From Spirometra erinaceieuropaei (Eukaryota; Platyhelminthes; Cestoda; Diphyllobothriidea; Diphyllobothriidae): a stretch of DNA of 64,000 nt. The notes beneath the pieces are model-generated. The model saw nothing but the letters and a program-made list of their open reading frames with translations. It did not search any database and had not been told where the DNA came from. Positions 44,941 through 54,471 of this stretch are shown here, piece by piece (within the stretch, counting starts at the first letter, position 1; each line of letters begins with the position of its first letter). The stretch lies in NCBI GenBank assembly GCA_902702965.1, contig CACRXP010000035.1:1160711-1224710 (forward strand). Direction: 5' to 3'. The translations under genes and the position numbers were made by a program.

Positions 44941-47572
44941 AAAAGAAACGGTACGTATTCGCAAACCCCTAGATGTTAACGACACAACATTTTTTTGATA
45001 CGCCTAGATTTCGGTCGGTATGCAAGTAATACTAATGCATACTAAAGGTCGGCGATCATAAGTAGCCGAAACTGCTCTTTGGTGCATGAACTCGTATCAG
45101 TGGAACCCTAAATAATGCGCGAAATTTTCACAAGCATCTTTTAAGAAATATACTCCAGTCGGTATTACAATGGATTTCACTGGAGAAGGCAGCTAGTTTT
45201 GATAGGAAATTCAGGACTATTAATTCCAAGCTAAGAACTTGTACTTCCAACAGGAATCTGTGATTAAGGGGTTAAGATAGAGACAAATGGCAGACGGACA
45301 CTAGCATCTGTCATCGGAAGACAAATAATTCAATAGAAAAAAAAAACAAATTTAAAGCCGAGACGTCGATGGCTGTTGGATGAAAAAAATTTTAATACTG
45401 ACAAAGTGATAGATAACGAAAACAGGTTTTTAACAGAGTAAAGGATCATTGACTAAAATAGAATTTTATTTACGAGGGCGCCAAAACACCGAGTTACATT
45501 TGAATTGAAGAAAACGTGTGTTAAAAAAGTAACGTAAGCCTACCTTAAACGGCCAGTATAGGAGTGGTTGTTATCCAATTCCATACTCCTCTAAAGAGTG
45601 GGGTTTCTCGGTCTCTAAGAGGAATCAAGACGTCTAGTTGGTAATTTATTTTCAGAGACTATAGCGATTTCTCTAGATAATTCGTTCCGGCAATAATCTA
45701 CACAGCATTAAAAGTCCGCTGCCCAGCTGATATGCCCATGGGGATGTTCATAAATTACTTGACTATCATAACTGGAAAAAAACGTACTGCGGCTTATTCT
45801 ATAGCAGATCTAAGGAAACGCAGGCAGGTAAAGCTTATGCAATGAAGAGAACTACAAGGACTTCATTAAGCAAAATTTGTAATATTCAATTGACTTTCCA
45901 CCCATGAAATGGCAGAAAGACGGCACCGCCGAATAGTAAAGTAATATAATGCCAAAATTCAATAACAGTCGAATACCAAAAAAAGCAAAAGGATGATGAC
46001 GTTAAGCAATAAATACGTTAGCGGGGTAATAAAGGAAACCCAAGCGGCTGAGAACAGGATGAGTAATTTAATGAAGGGGGTGGCGTCTGGTTTCTGTTGA
46101 TTGGAAAACGAATTCGAAGACTCAGAAGTGGACCCTGGAAAGAGGAAGTACGATTATTCGGGTTTAATCGGCCTCAGGAAAGTCCTGTTATAACAGCGAG
46201 TACAATTTTACATTGGTCGCGAATAATTACGGTCTTGTAAGTTCGTTAAGAGATCCCACCACTCAATCCACTCAGACGATCAGAAATATCTTTTTGGATG
46301 GAAAATGTGTAGCGCATCCGACCAAAATTTAAATGCCGGTGAAGTCCATATCTGACATGCCATTGACGTTTTGATGAAAAGGGAGGACTCCCGCGCTGGC
46401 TCCTGTGGACTAGTGCTATATGTGATCATCTCAGGCGAAAGAACCAAGCGAACGCACACACGGAGGATCCTGTGACCTGGAAGACTTTTCATTCTGTTAA
46501 TTGCTTTTCCGGTCAGGCCTTACCAAGGACGCTTTTCAGTAATGGTCGATGGTTGTCCACCACAAAGACTTTGGTGACGTCTGAAAATACAGCATCAAAA
46601 TATACTTTCTATTTGTCCACTTGTTCATGATTTTCATCGTGGTAAAAATATTCAGGAGATGTGACCCCCTTACAAGGGAATAATTCTGCCTTAGACATGA
46701 ACTCCTGTAGTCTTCTAGCGGATAACACGGGCGGTTGCACATGACCTGCGCAATTTTCCATACTAAAGTTTTATGACTGATTTGACGGTACTTAGCAGTT
46801 AAATACCGAGATAGATTAAGGGTACACTAGTGACATGGATAGATAAAGATAAATAGATAATTTTTTTATTAAAGACCCATCGGGGTCCCATCAAAGCAAG
46901 TTAAAATAAATTTACATACGAGTTTTAGACGAGGTAGGCCGAATCTTTGCAAAATGCAATTCATAGTTTCTGAATTAGTAGTCCATTGAGAAACATGATG
47001 ATTGAGGGGTGAAAAAAACTCCTTACAAAAAGTTAAAAAAGATTGGATTATTTTACAGGACAAAAAAAAACTTAATAAAAATAATGACAGAAAAAAGCGA
47101 GCAGGACTGGCCTGTAGGTGGCGGTATATAACGGAAGGTTGTCGGTCATCGTCAGGGTAGCAATAAATGTCAGCCTTGAGGGGTACGTATGCGGGTCAGA
47201 CAGGACTGGCTTGCATGTGGCATTGTATACGGGATTCACAATTGATATCGCCTGGGCCGGATTGATACGCCGCATGAGACTATTCGCGTCAAAGAAGCCA
47301 GACGAGAGGAACCGAGATGCGATCGGCCACAGCACGCTTCGAGCTAAGCCGAGCAGTGGGGAAGGGAGGTACGACCAAACTACTAGTAGACGGCGAATAC
47401 TGAGGGTTCCACCGTGAGCGGCGACAGACCGCATGAGGTCGGAATGCGGGAGATGACATCAAAAACCGCCAAAATTGTCGCTATGGGGGAGGAGTGATAG
47501 CAGTGGATTTAGAAACCGAATCAAAACAGGGGTTTCTAATGATATAATTAAGAGTTACCACTTAATCTACTA
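44941..47572. other. No gene recognised upstream of PABPN1
   Basis: AT-rich. May hold the PABPN1 promoter or a 5' intron. ORFs at 46280-47434 show no known motif. Confidence 0.4.
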
Positions 47573-48110
47573 CTAAATCCCAGGAGGACCCTTCTCGAAG
47601 TCAAGAATCTGAGTGTTCGGGAATGAGACTGTTAACAGTGCCTTTATGCTTTCCGGTGTAAGATGTTTGCGTACTTTCAAATTCAATACCAGTAACTTAG
47701 GCGATAATCTAATTTCAGGCGGAAGATTATTCCAAAGGAAGGCATATTTGGAAGCAAAGAAGAGAGGGCGCTTAGATGTAGTACAAAGAGGCGGCGTAAT
47801 CACCGTGCGGGAGTTGTGCGTGGCATAAGACCGATCTCTCGGAGTGAGAATGTCAATGAGCGGAAGACTGGAGCTAGAGTTGATGCGAAGAAGTAAGCAT
47901 GGACTTGACTCTATTCGCCAGATGCCGTGGCTGCCACAAATTCGCCCTAAACGCACTGGTTAACAGAATGATTAAGCACGGGCGAGGCATTCCACGAGGA
48001 CCATGTGTAAAGACTTTGATGCTGAAATCTCATTACTGTTAAAGAAGGAGCGGCGCATTTTGATGCTTCCTTTGACTGTACTTGGCAAACTGACCTGGAT
48101 GCATAAACAA
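47573..48110 (-). pseudogene. LINE reverse transcriptase C-terminal fragment
   Basis: Minus strand: DRSYATHNSRTVITPPLCTT, FFASKYAFLWNNLPPEIRLS and FNLKVRKHL-like text, the conserved C-terminal block of CR1/Jockey-type LINEs. It ends near 47575. 47639-47797 is almost identical to 52145-52303. Confidence 0.65.
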
Positions 48111-48124
48111 GTGCCGTTGTTCAA

Positions 48125-48126
<2 letters not shown>

Positions 48127-48161
<35 letters not shown>

Positions 48162-49099
48162 NNNNNNNNNNNNNNNNNNNNNNNNNNNNNNNNNNNNNNN
48201 NNNNNNNNNNNNNNNNNNNNNNNNNNNNNNNNNNNNNNNNNNNNNNNNNNNNNNNNNNNNNNNNNNNNNNNNNNNNNNNNNNNNNNNNNNNNNNNNNNNN
48301 NNNNNNNNNNNNNNNNNNNNNNNNNNNNNNNNNNNNNNNNNNNNNNNNNNNNNNNNNNNNNNNNNNNNNNNNNNNNNNNNNNNNNNNNNNNNNNNNNNNN
48401 NNNNNNNNNNNNNNNNNNNNNNNNNNNNNNNNNNNNNNNNNNNNNNNNNNNNNNNNNNNNNNNNNNNNNNNNNNNNNNNNNNNNNNNNNNNNNNNNNNNN
48501 NNNNNNNNNNNNNNNNNNNNNNNNNNNNNNNNNNNNNNNNNNNNNNNNNNNNNNNNNNNNNNNNNNNNNNNNNNNNNNNNNNNNNNNNNNNNNNNNNNNN
48601 NNNNNNNNNNNNNNNNNNNNNNNNNNNNNNNNNNNNNNNNNNNNNNNNNNNNNNNNNNNNNNNNNNNNNNNNNNNNNNNNNNNNNNNNNNNNNNNNNNNN
48701 NNNNNNNNNNNNNNNNNNNNNNNNNNNNNNNNNNNNNNNNNNNNNNNNNNNNNNNNNNNNNNNNNNNNNNNNNNNNNNNNNNNNNNNNNNNNNNNNNNNN
48801 NNNNNNNNNNNNNNNNNNNNNNNNNNNNNNNNNNNNNNNNNNNNNNNNNNNNNNNNNNNNNNNNNNNNNNNNNNNNNNNNNNNNNNNNNNNNNNNNNNNN
48901 NNNNNNNNNNNNNNNNNNNNNNNNNNNNNNNNNNNNNNNNNNNNNNNNNNNNNNNNNNNNNNNNNNNNNNNNNNNNNNNNNNNNNNNNNNNNNNNNNNNN
49001 NNNNNNNNNNNNNNNNNNNNNNNNNNNNNNNNNNNNNNNNNNNNNNNNNNNNNNNNNNNNNNNNNNNNNNNNNNTATATATATATATATATATATATAT
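48127..49099. repeat. TA microsatellite containing the assembly gap
   Basis: (TA)n at 48127-48161, Ns at 48162-49074, (TA)n at 49075-49099. Further (TA)n runs are at 49183-49202 and 49386-49411. The gap length is as given in the window and may not be real. Confidence 0.9.
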
Positions 49100-49204
49100 T
49101 AAAGGTATTATACCGTACTCCCGACCTAGATACTTGCTAAAAGCCCAGACACGTGTTTCGCCGATATTCTGCCGCTGCGTGACATATATATATATATATA
49201 TATC

Positions 49205-49497
49205 ATGGCGATCATGGCATCTTACCGAAGTCCCTTCGCTTCAAGCCCACTCTACCAAATGAGACAGGAAGGCTAATCGCACGCAAGGATCATGGCATCT
49301 TACCGAAGTCCCTTCGCTTCAAGCCCACTCTACCAAATGAGACAGGAAGGCTAATCGCACACAGGATATTCTGCCGCTGCGTGACATATATATATATATA
49401 TATATATATATCATGGCGATCATGGCATCTTACCGAAGTCCCTTCGCTTCAAGCCCACTCTACCAAATGAGACAGGAAGGCTAATCGCACGCAAATA
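49205..49497 (+). repeat. Three repeats of the PLE5 N-terminal coding segment
   Basis: A ~77-bp unit (GATCATGGCATCTTACCGAA to AATCGCACGCAA) occurs at about 49210, 49289 and 49420. A flanking block (GATATTCTGCCGCTGCGTGA plus TA repeats) is also doubled. Only the last copy continues into the PLE5 frame. This may be real or an assembly artefact beside the gap. Confidence 0.7.
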
Positions 49498-51637
49498 CGG
49501 ATTCCGTGTTTTGAGTGCCATTATATCAGACGTGCACCACCGACTTTCTAGATTTGAGACAATAATCTCCGACCTTAAGAACCAGTGCTTCTCATCCTTA
49601 CCTGAAGATATCTTCGAAGCCATACTACAACGTATAAATGCGACCTCAACAGATGCCAGAATGAAGAAGCGAGCCGAGTTGAGTGATAAACTGCAATCCC
49701 TTCTCTGTCCTACCGACAAGTGCAGCATGTCTGCGAGAGTCGTTAACCTTTCGAAAAGGAGTCTAGCACCCGCCGAGATAAGCCTACTGTCAAAAGGACT
49801 TAAATTCAATCATACCGATGCAGCACCAACAAACTTCCTAGCGAGTCTTGAATCCGTCCTACTGGTTTCTGCTATCCCTGAAGACGTGCGTGCGGACATA
49901 CGCAGTTGTGCCAGTGGTCTTCTTCGACAAAGGAAACGTCACCGTAACTTGACCATCGATGAAGAAAAAGGGTTGCGATCTTTGAAGACTGATGACAGTA
50001 TCGTGGTTGTACCTGCTGACAAAGGAGGCGCAACCGTCATCATGGACAAGGCTGATTATGTTCGAAAAGCAAATACTATCTTTAATGACAGGGAAGCTTA
50101 CGCACCACTCGCTGAGGACCCGACGAAGAAGCAGGCCGCGGTTATAAAGAAGAAGGTGAATGAACTCGCTCGACTGAAGCTGATTAACCCAAATGACTCC
50201 AAATTCATGACTCTCACTGATCCCCGTATCGCGCATGCCTATGGCCTTCCAAAAGTGCACAAACCAGATGCACCATTGAGGATAATAGTGCCACTCATCG
50301 GGTCGCCCACTTACAACCTAGCCAAATGGCTTTACAGGCATCTGAAACACCTCGCTGATGGATCACAATACAGCATCACAAATTCTCAGGCATTCCTTCA
50401 AAGGATTGAAGGTCTTAAAGTAAGTCCTGATGAAAGTATTCTATCATTTGATGTTGTCGCATTGTTTTCCTCAATACCACATGACCTTGCCATTGAGAGC
50501 GTGGCCCATCGCTTACGAGACAATCCGATCGACCTTCCAACACATCACGTTCTAGAATTGCTTAAGCTCTGCCTCAATAACTATTGCCAATTCGATGACA
50601 AATACTACCAGCAGGTTAAGGGCACCCCAATGGGTTCGCCAATTTCAGGGCTACTTGCAGAACTAGTCTTACAACGACTAGAACAAGATGTTGTGCACAG
50701 TTTCCAACCAAAAACGTGGCTCAGATACGTAGATGACACATTTGTCATCGTTAAGACCTGTGAAGTTGAGCGATTTCACCAGAGCTTGAATGGCGCCTTC
50801 CCAGCACTACAATTCACTCGTGAAGATGCAAAAGGAGGCACCCTCCCGTTCCTAGACGTGAGCATACAAAAGCTCAGTGACGGCAGCATCGCAACACGCG
50901 TTCATCGGAAAAGCTCTGACGCTGAGATCATCCTGAGCTATCAGAGTAACCACCCAGCAGCCCATAAAAGAAGCTGTGTTCGGACCCTTTTCCACAGGGC
51001 CTATCGTTACTGCAGTAGCGCCGATTTACTCAAAGATGAACTGGCCTACTTGCATCGCTTTTTCCGACTCAACGGATACCCGGCGAGCTTTGTGAAAAAT
51101 TGTCTCAGACGTCAACAACAACCACAAAACGTCGACTCTAACGGAGATAGAGTATCACGGAAATTCTATTCCTTGCCCTACATGCCGAGAATTTCCGAAG
51201 CGATCGCTCGACAATTAAATCGATTCGGCATCTCCATCGCCCACAAACCGGCGTCTTCATTGCGCACGACATTATCCCGGGTAAAAGACCCCATACCGAA
51301 GGAGCAGCAAACAAATGTCATTTACCGCATTCCATGTTCAAACTGCTCTAGCGTTTATGTTGGGCATACCGGCCGACGACTTGGGACCCGCATTAACGAA
51401 CATAAGTTGGCCATCCGCCGACGGGACCCCTTGTCTCTCGTGTTTGCGCACTCCCTTGAGTGTGATCACCGCTTCAACTGGGAGGGGACCGAAGTGGTCG
51501 CTAGTGCCAACACCAAACAAGCGCGAGAGTTTCTAGAAGCTTGGCACTCTAATAGCAATAGCATCAACCGCCATGTCGACTTGGACGCTCAATACGAAGG
51601 CTTACGTTCACGGTTCGCCGGCTTGCGCCCACCCTAA
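49412..51637 (+). CDS. PLE5: intact Penelope-like reverse transcriptase with GIY-YIG endonuclease
   Basis: Uninterrupted frame ending at TAA 51635-51637. Numbering residues from codon 49511, which lies inside the frame: VPADKGGATVIMDKADY at 168-183; GLPKVHKPDAPLRIIV at 245-260; motif A LSFDVVALFSSIP with Asp314; motif B GTPMGSPISG at 371-380; motif C YVDD at 406-409; thumb SNHPAAHKRSCVRTL at 479-493; and a C-terminal nuclease with IYRIPCSNC (paired Cys609 and Cys612), VYVGHTGRRLGTR, NEHKLA, and NSINRHVD at the end. The frame stays open upstream to about 49412 and encodes PKSLRFKPTLPN, which resembles PLE N-termini, so translation probably begins upstream; no in-frame ATG is visible there. All catalytic residues are present, so the protein could be active. 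It is the youngest-looking PLE here. Confidence 0.9.
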   Translation, partial: HGDHGILPKSLRFKPTLPNETGRLIARKYGFRVLSAIISDVHHRLSRFETIISDLKNQCFSSLPEDIFEAILQRINATSTDARMKKRAELSDKLQSLLCPTDKCSMSARVVNLSKRSLAPAEISLLSKGLKFNHTDAAPTNFLASLESVLLVSAIPEDVRADIRSCASGLLRQRKRHRNLTIDEEKGLRSLKTDDSIVVVPADKGGATVIMDKADYVRKANTIFNDREAYAPLAEDPTKKQAAVIKKKVNELARLKLINPNDSKFMTLTDPRIAHAYGLPKVHKPDAPLRIIVPLIGSPTYNLAKWLYRHLKHLADGSQYSITNSQAFLQRIEGLKVSPDESILSFDVVALFSSIPHDLAIESVAHRLRDNPIDLPTHHVLELLKLCLNNYCQFDDKYYQQVKGTPMGSPISGLLAELVLQRLEQDVVHSFQPKTWLRYVDDTFVIVKTCEVERFHQSLNGAFPALQFTREDAKGGTLPFLDVSIQKLSDGSIATRVHRKSSDAEIILSYQSNHPAAHKRSCVRTLFHRAYRYCSSADLLKDELAYLHRFFRLNGYPASFVKNCLRRQQQPQNVDSNGDRVSRKFYSLPYMPRISEAIARQLNRFGISIAHKPASSLRTTLSRVKDPIPKEQQTNVIYRIPCSNCSSVYVGHTGRRLGTRINEHKLAIRRRDPLSLVFAHSLECDHRFNWEGTEVVASANTKQAREFLEAWHSNSNSINRHVDLDAQYEGLRSRFAGLRPP

Positions 51638-51843
51638 GCCACCAACTGCTAATCCATGTTCGGCCATGTAGAATATCATGGATTCAGCACCTCCCCCACA
51701 GAGTGAACCATGTGTGAAACCCCAACACCACCCCTAACGTCCGCCACCTATCCAAACACGTTCTTCACCCCCACACATAAACGCCTGTCTTGTCGATGTC
51801 CCCCTGACTCCCCAGTAGGATTATCTCCCTCACACTTTTCATT

Positions 51844-51888
51844 TTCGTCTGACGACGGGTTGGTGTAACCGACTTGAAAATTCACGAG
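51844..51888 (+). ncRNA. Hammerhead ribozyme motif in the PLE5 3' region
   Basis: Stem I TTCGT (51844-51848) with ACGAG (51884-51888), 5 bp with one wobble. CTGACGA is at 51849-51855. Stem II is GGTT with AACC plus an outer C-G, with unpaired bases before GAAA (51876-51879). Stem III is the palindrome AATT (51879-51882), and C51883 is at the cleavage position. It lies about 200 nt after the stop codon. Confidence 0.65.
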
Positions 51889-51957
51889 TAGACCTCGATT
51901 TTCCGACGAGCCTTCTCCTTCTATTATATCGCCTCGGAATGCATACTACCTCCATTA

Positions 51958-51960
<3 letters not shown>

Positions 51961-51994
<34 letters not shown>
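51961..51994. repeat. (AT)n microsatellite between PLE5 and PLE6
   Basis: 17 uninterrupted AT units. Together with 49386-49411 it brackets PLE5. Confidence 0.95.
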
Positions 51995-51998
<4 letters not shown>

Positions 51999-52068
51999 AG
52001 ATGGGCATCCCAAGAAACATAATTCGAAGAAGAATGAGTCCTTTGGGAAAATGAACAAACATTATTTC

Positions 52069-52110
52069 GTAAATTTTCGAGTCTGGTTCCCCAGCTCGTC
52101 TTCAGACGTG
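52069..52110 (-). ncRNA. Hammerhead motif in a probable inverted 5' terminal piece
   Basis: Minus strand: stem I CGT with ACG (3 bp), box CTGAAGA, strong stem II (GAG-CTGG with CCAG-A-CTC around GGAA), GAAA, stem III palindrome AATT, T at the cleavage position. It resembles the PLE5 motif but is inverted, as expected for the 5' end of PLE6. Confidence 0.55.
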
Positions 52111-52141
52111 TAATAAGTGTGAAGAAACAGTCAAAATTTAA

Positions 52142-52303
52142 ACAATGCCTTCATGCTTTCCGGTGTAAGATGTTTGCGTACTTTCAACTTCAATACCAGT
52201 AACTTAGGCGATAATCTAATTTCAGGCGGAAGATTATTCCAAAGGAAGGCATATTTGGAAGCAAAGAAGAGAGGGCGCTTAGATGTAGTACAAAGAGGCG
52301 GCT
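52142..52303 (-). pseudogene. LINE 3' fragment, near-identical copy of 47639-47797
   Basis: The two differ at only a few positions over about 158 bp. It joins PLE6 RT sequence directly at 52304, so it was captured or inserted at the truncation point. Confidence 0.7.
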
Positions 52304-53540
52304 ATTCCACAAACTCCATCCCTTAACAAAGGATTGTGAGACTTCAATCGAGAATTCAGTTGAATTCCTAGACAAGATAAGAGGACTCACTATTGAATCA
52401 GATGAGATAATGGTGTCGTTCGATGTCATCTCTCTATTCACGTCCATACCACTCGATTTGGCAAGGCAGTGCACAGAAGAACTCTTACAGTCCTACGACA
52501 TGGATGTTCCTGCATCTGCCTTGCTTGAGCTCTTGGACCTATGTCTGGAAACGAACTTCTCGTTCGCACATGAATGTTATCGACAGCTGAAAGGGACTCC
52601 TATGGGGTCACCTATTTCTGGATTTTTGGCTGAAGTCACAATGCAAAAATTAGAGACTATGGCCTTACCATTATTCAATCCCAAATTGTGGGTACGCTAC
52701 GTCGATGACAACTTTGTCATCGTCAAGAGAGATCAACTAGAAACTCTGCATAAAGCTATCAACTCAACACTACCGGGAATTACGTTCACGCTCGAAAGAG
52801 AAGCTAACAGCACACTTCCATTTCTTGATGTCCTCGTACAGCGAAAAACTGACGGGACATTCCAGACATCAGTATACCGCAAAGAAACTTACGCGGAAGT
52901 CATCCTACATTACGAGAGCAACCACCCTATGGCTCACAAACGGAGTGCTGTTAAGACCCTACTTAATCGAGCAAAGACACATTGCTCTGAGAACGAAGGT
53001 TACAAAAAAGAACTCAATTATCTATTCAACCTATTTTCCCAAAACGGCTACCCCAGAGATTTTGTACGCAGATGCATGAAAGAGCAGGAATCAAAAGAAA
53101 GAGAGAAGGAACTAGATTGTTCCGATCAGACGCCAAAACCAAAACATTGGCGAACGCTTCCCTACATTAAAAATGTGTCTGAACTCGTTGCAAGACACCT
53201 GAGGAAGCACCAAATACAAGTGGCTCACAAACCGACTACTACGCTACGCAATCAGCTTGTACACCCTAAGGATAGGGTTGGCTATTTGGATAAGAAAGAA
53301 GTAGTCTATAAAATTCCATGTGGCACTTGTAATGCAGTGTATTGTGGTCAAACCGGAAAATCCGCCTCTACACGCCTACATGAACACCAATTGGCAGTGA
53401 AGAGGCGGGACCACTTATCCCAAGTCGCCATGCATACTCTTGAAACTGGGCACAAATTCGCTTGGGATAAAACACGCATTGTGGCAAAGGTCACGAACAG
53501 GCAACCAATTACCAGGCCGAAGTCGGCCAAGTCATAATAG
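52304..53540 (+). CDS. PLE6: 5'-truncated but open Penelope-like RT/GIY-YIG frame
   Basis: Open from LFHKLHPLTKDCETSIENSV at 52304 to a stop at 53538-53540. It contains motif A VSFDVISLFTSIP, motif B GTPMGSPISG, motif C YVDD (52698-52709), STLPFLDVLV, thumb SNHPMAHKRSAVKTLL, NGYPRDFV, KIPCGTC with two cysteines, the GIY-YIG core VYCGQTG, and HEHQLA. The C-terminus departs from the family after KVTNRQ, just where the 246-bp inverted arm begins, so the final nuclease segment is lost. The RT lacks its fingers. Unlikely to be functional, yet free of stops, so recent. Confidence 0.85.
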
Positions 53541-53571
53541 CAGCGAGGAGGGACGACAGAGAATGCGGGTA

Positions 53572-53620
53572 GATTGATACAGCACTGTTTCGGGCTTATT
53601 CTGCCTTCATTCAGCCAATC
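53572..53620 (-). ncRNA. Hammerhead motif, left arm of the PLE6 palindrome
   Basis: Exact inverted copy of 53892-53940. It points back toward the PLE6 coding region. Confidence 0.6.
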
Positions 53621-53891
53621 ATAACCCTGACCACCAGCAGCTGCGACCAGAAACACAAACATGCGCACAGACGCACCTGGCGCAGTCGGTCCACCACTGA
53701 GGCCTACCAGATGGGTCATAAGCACCCGATCTGCAGCGACAGAGAATGACAGGTGGCGAGGCACTGATGAACTTCGGTTCGATGAAGTGCTTATGACCCA
53801 TCTGGTAGGCCTCAGTGGTGGACCGACTGCGCCAGGTGCGTCTGTGCGCATGTTTGTGTTTCTGGTCGCAGCTGCTGGTGGTCAGGGTTAT

Positions 53892-53940
53892 GATTGGCTG
53901 AATGAAGGCAGAATAAGCCCGAAACAGTGCTGTATCAATC
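53892..53940 (+). ncRNA. Hammerhead motif, right arm of the PLE6 palindrome
   Basis: Stem I GATTGG with TCAATC (6 bp, one wobble). First box CTGAATGA, one base longer than standard. Stem II GGC with GCC around AGAATAA. GAAA at 53921-53924. Stem III ACAG-TG-CTGT (4 bp), A at the cleavage position (triplet GTA). Confidence 0.6.
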
Positions 53941-54089
53941 TACCCGCATTCTCTGTCGTCCCTCCTCGCTGCTATTATGACTTGGCCGACTTCGGCCTGG
54001 TAATTGGTTGCCTGTTCGTGACCTTTGCCACACATACGGAGCTTGTTTGCTTTGTGAAGCCAATAGATCGGTGTGCGCCCATTCCTGAT

Positions 54090-54091
<2 letters not shown>

Positions 54092-54124
<33 letters not shown>
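54092..54124. repeat. (AT)n microsatellite bounding PLE6
   Basis: About 16 AT units directly after the PLE6 palindrome and its ~60-bp flank. Confidence 0.95.
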
Positions 54125-54126
<2 letters not shown>

Positions 54127-54471
54127 ATTTTAGGGTAATAGACAATGCCTTTGGAGACCCTATTGAAAACGGTACACACAATGTACATGTTAAATGTACA
54201 TCTTACTAAAACTTTGCCTGTAACATATTTGTTTACGAAGACTTTTTTACGCTGCGGAACTGTGAATGGTGCGTCAGGCGGTCTTTCAATGTACTAATGA
54301 AACTTTAAGTGCAATTATATATAATCAGCATTAAGTTCAGTCATTTGCGTAATTTGTGAGAGAAAATTTCATTAAATGTGAGGGATGTGTTAAATAGGGA
54401 TGAAATAAAGAAATAAAATTTATGGCGGGCCGCAGATAGTCCTGCACTGCGAGTCGTCTTTTATCAAAAAT

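Larger units (their letters stand above)
53480..54032. repeat. Perfect-looking 246-bp inverted arms with 61-bp loop at the PLE6 3' end
   Basis: 53480-53725 and 53787-54032 are reverse complements in exact register with no indels. No mismatch was seen in the parts compared. Each arm holds the end of the PLE frame, a hammerhead motif and a shared distal block. Confidence 0.9.

Noticed and set aside
48003..49262. 419-codon open frame across the assembly gap
   Set aside because: It consists mainly of unknown bases and TA repeats; the real sequence on its left is the antisense of a LINE fragment.
49205..49497. Direct repeats with spacers, considered as a CRISPR-like array
   Set aside because: The repeats are PLE coding sequence with TA microsatellite between them in a eukaryotic genome; there are only three units.
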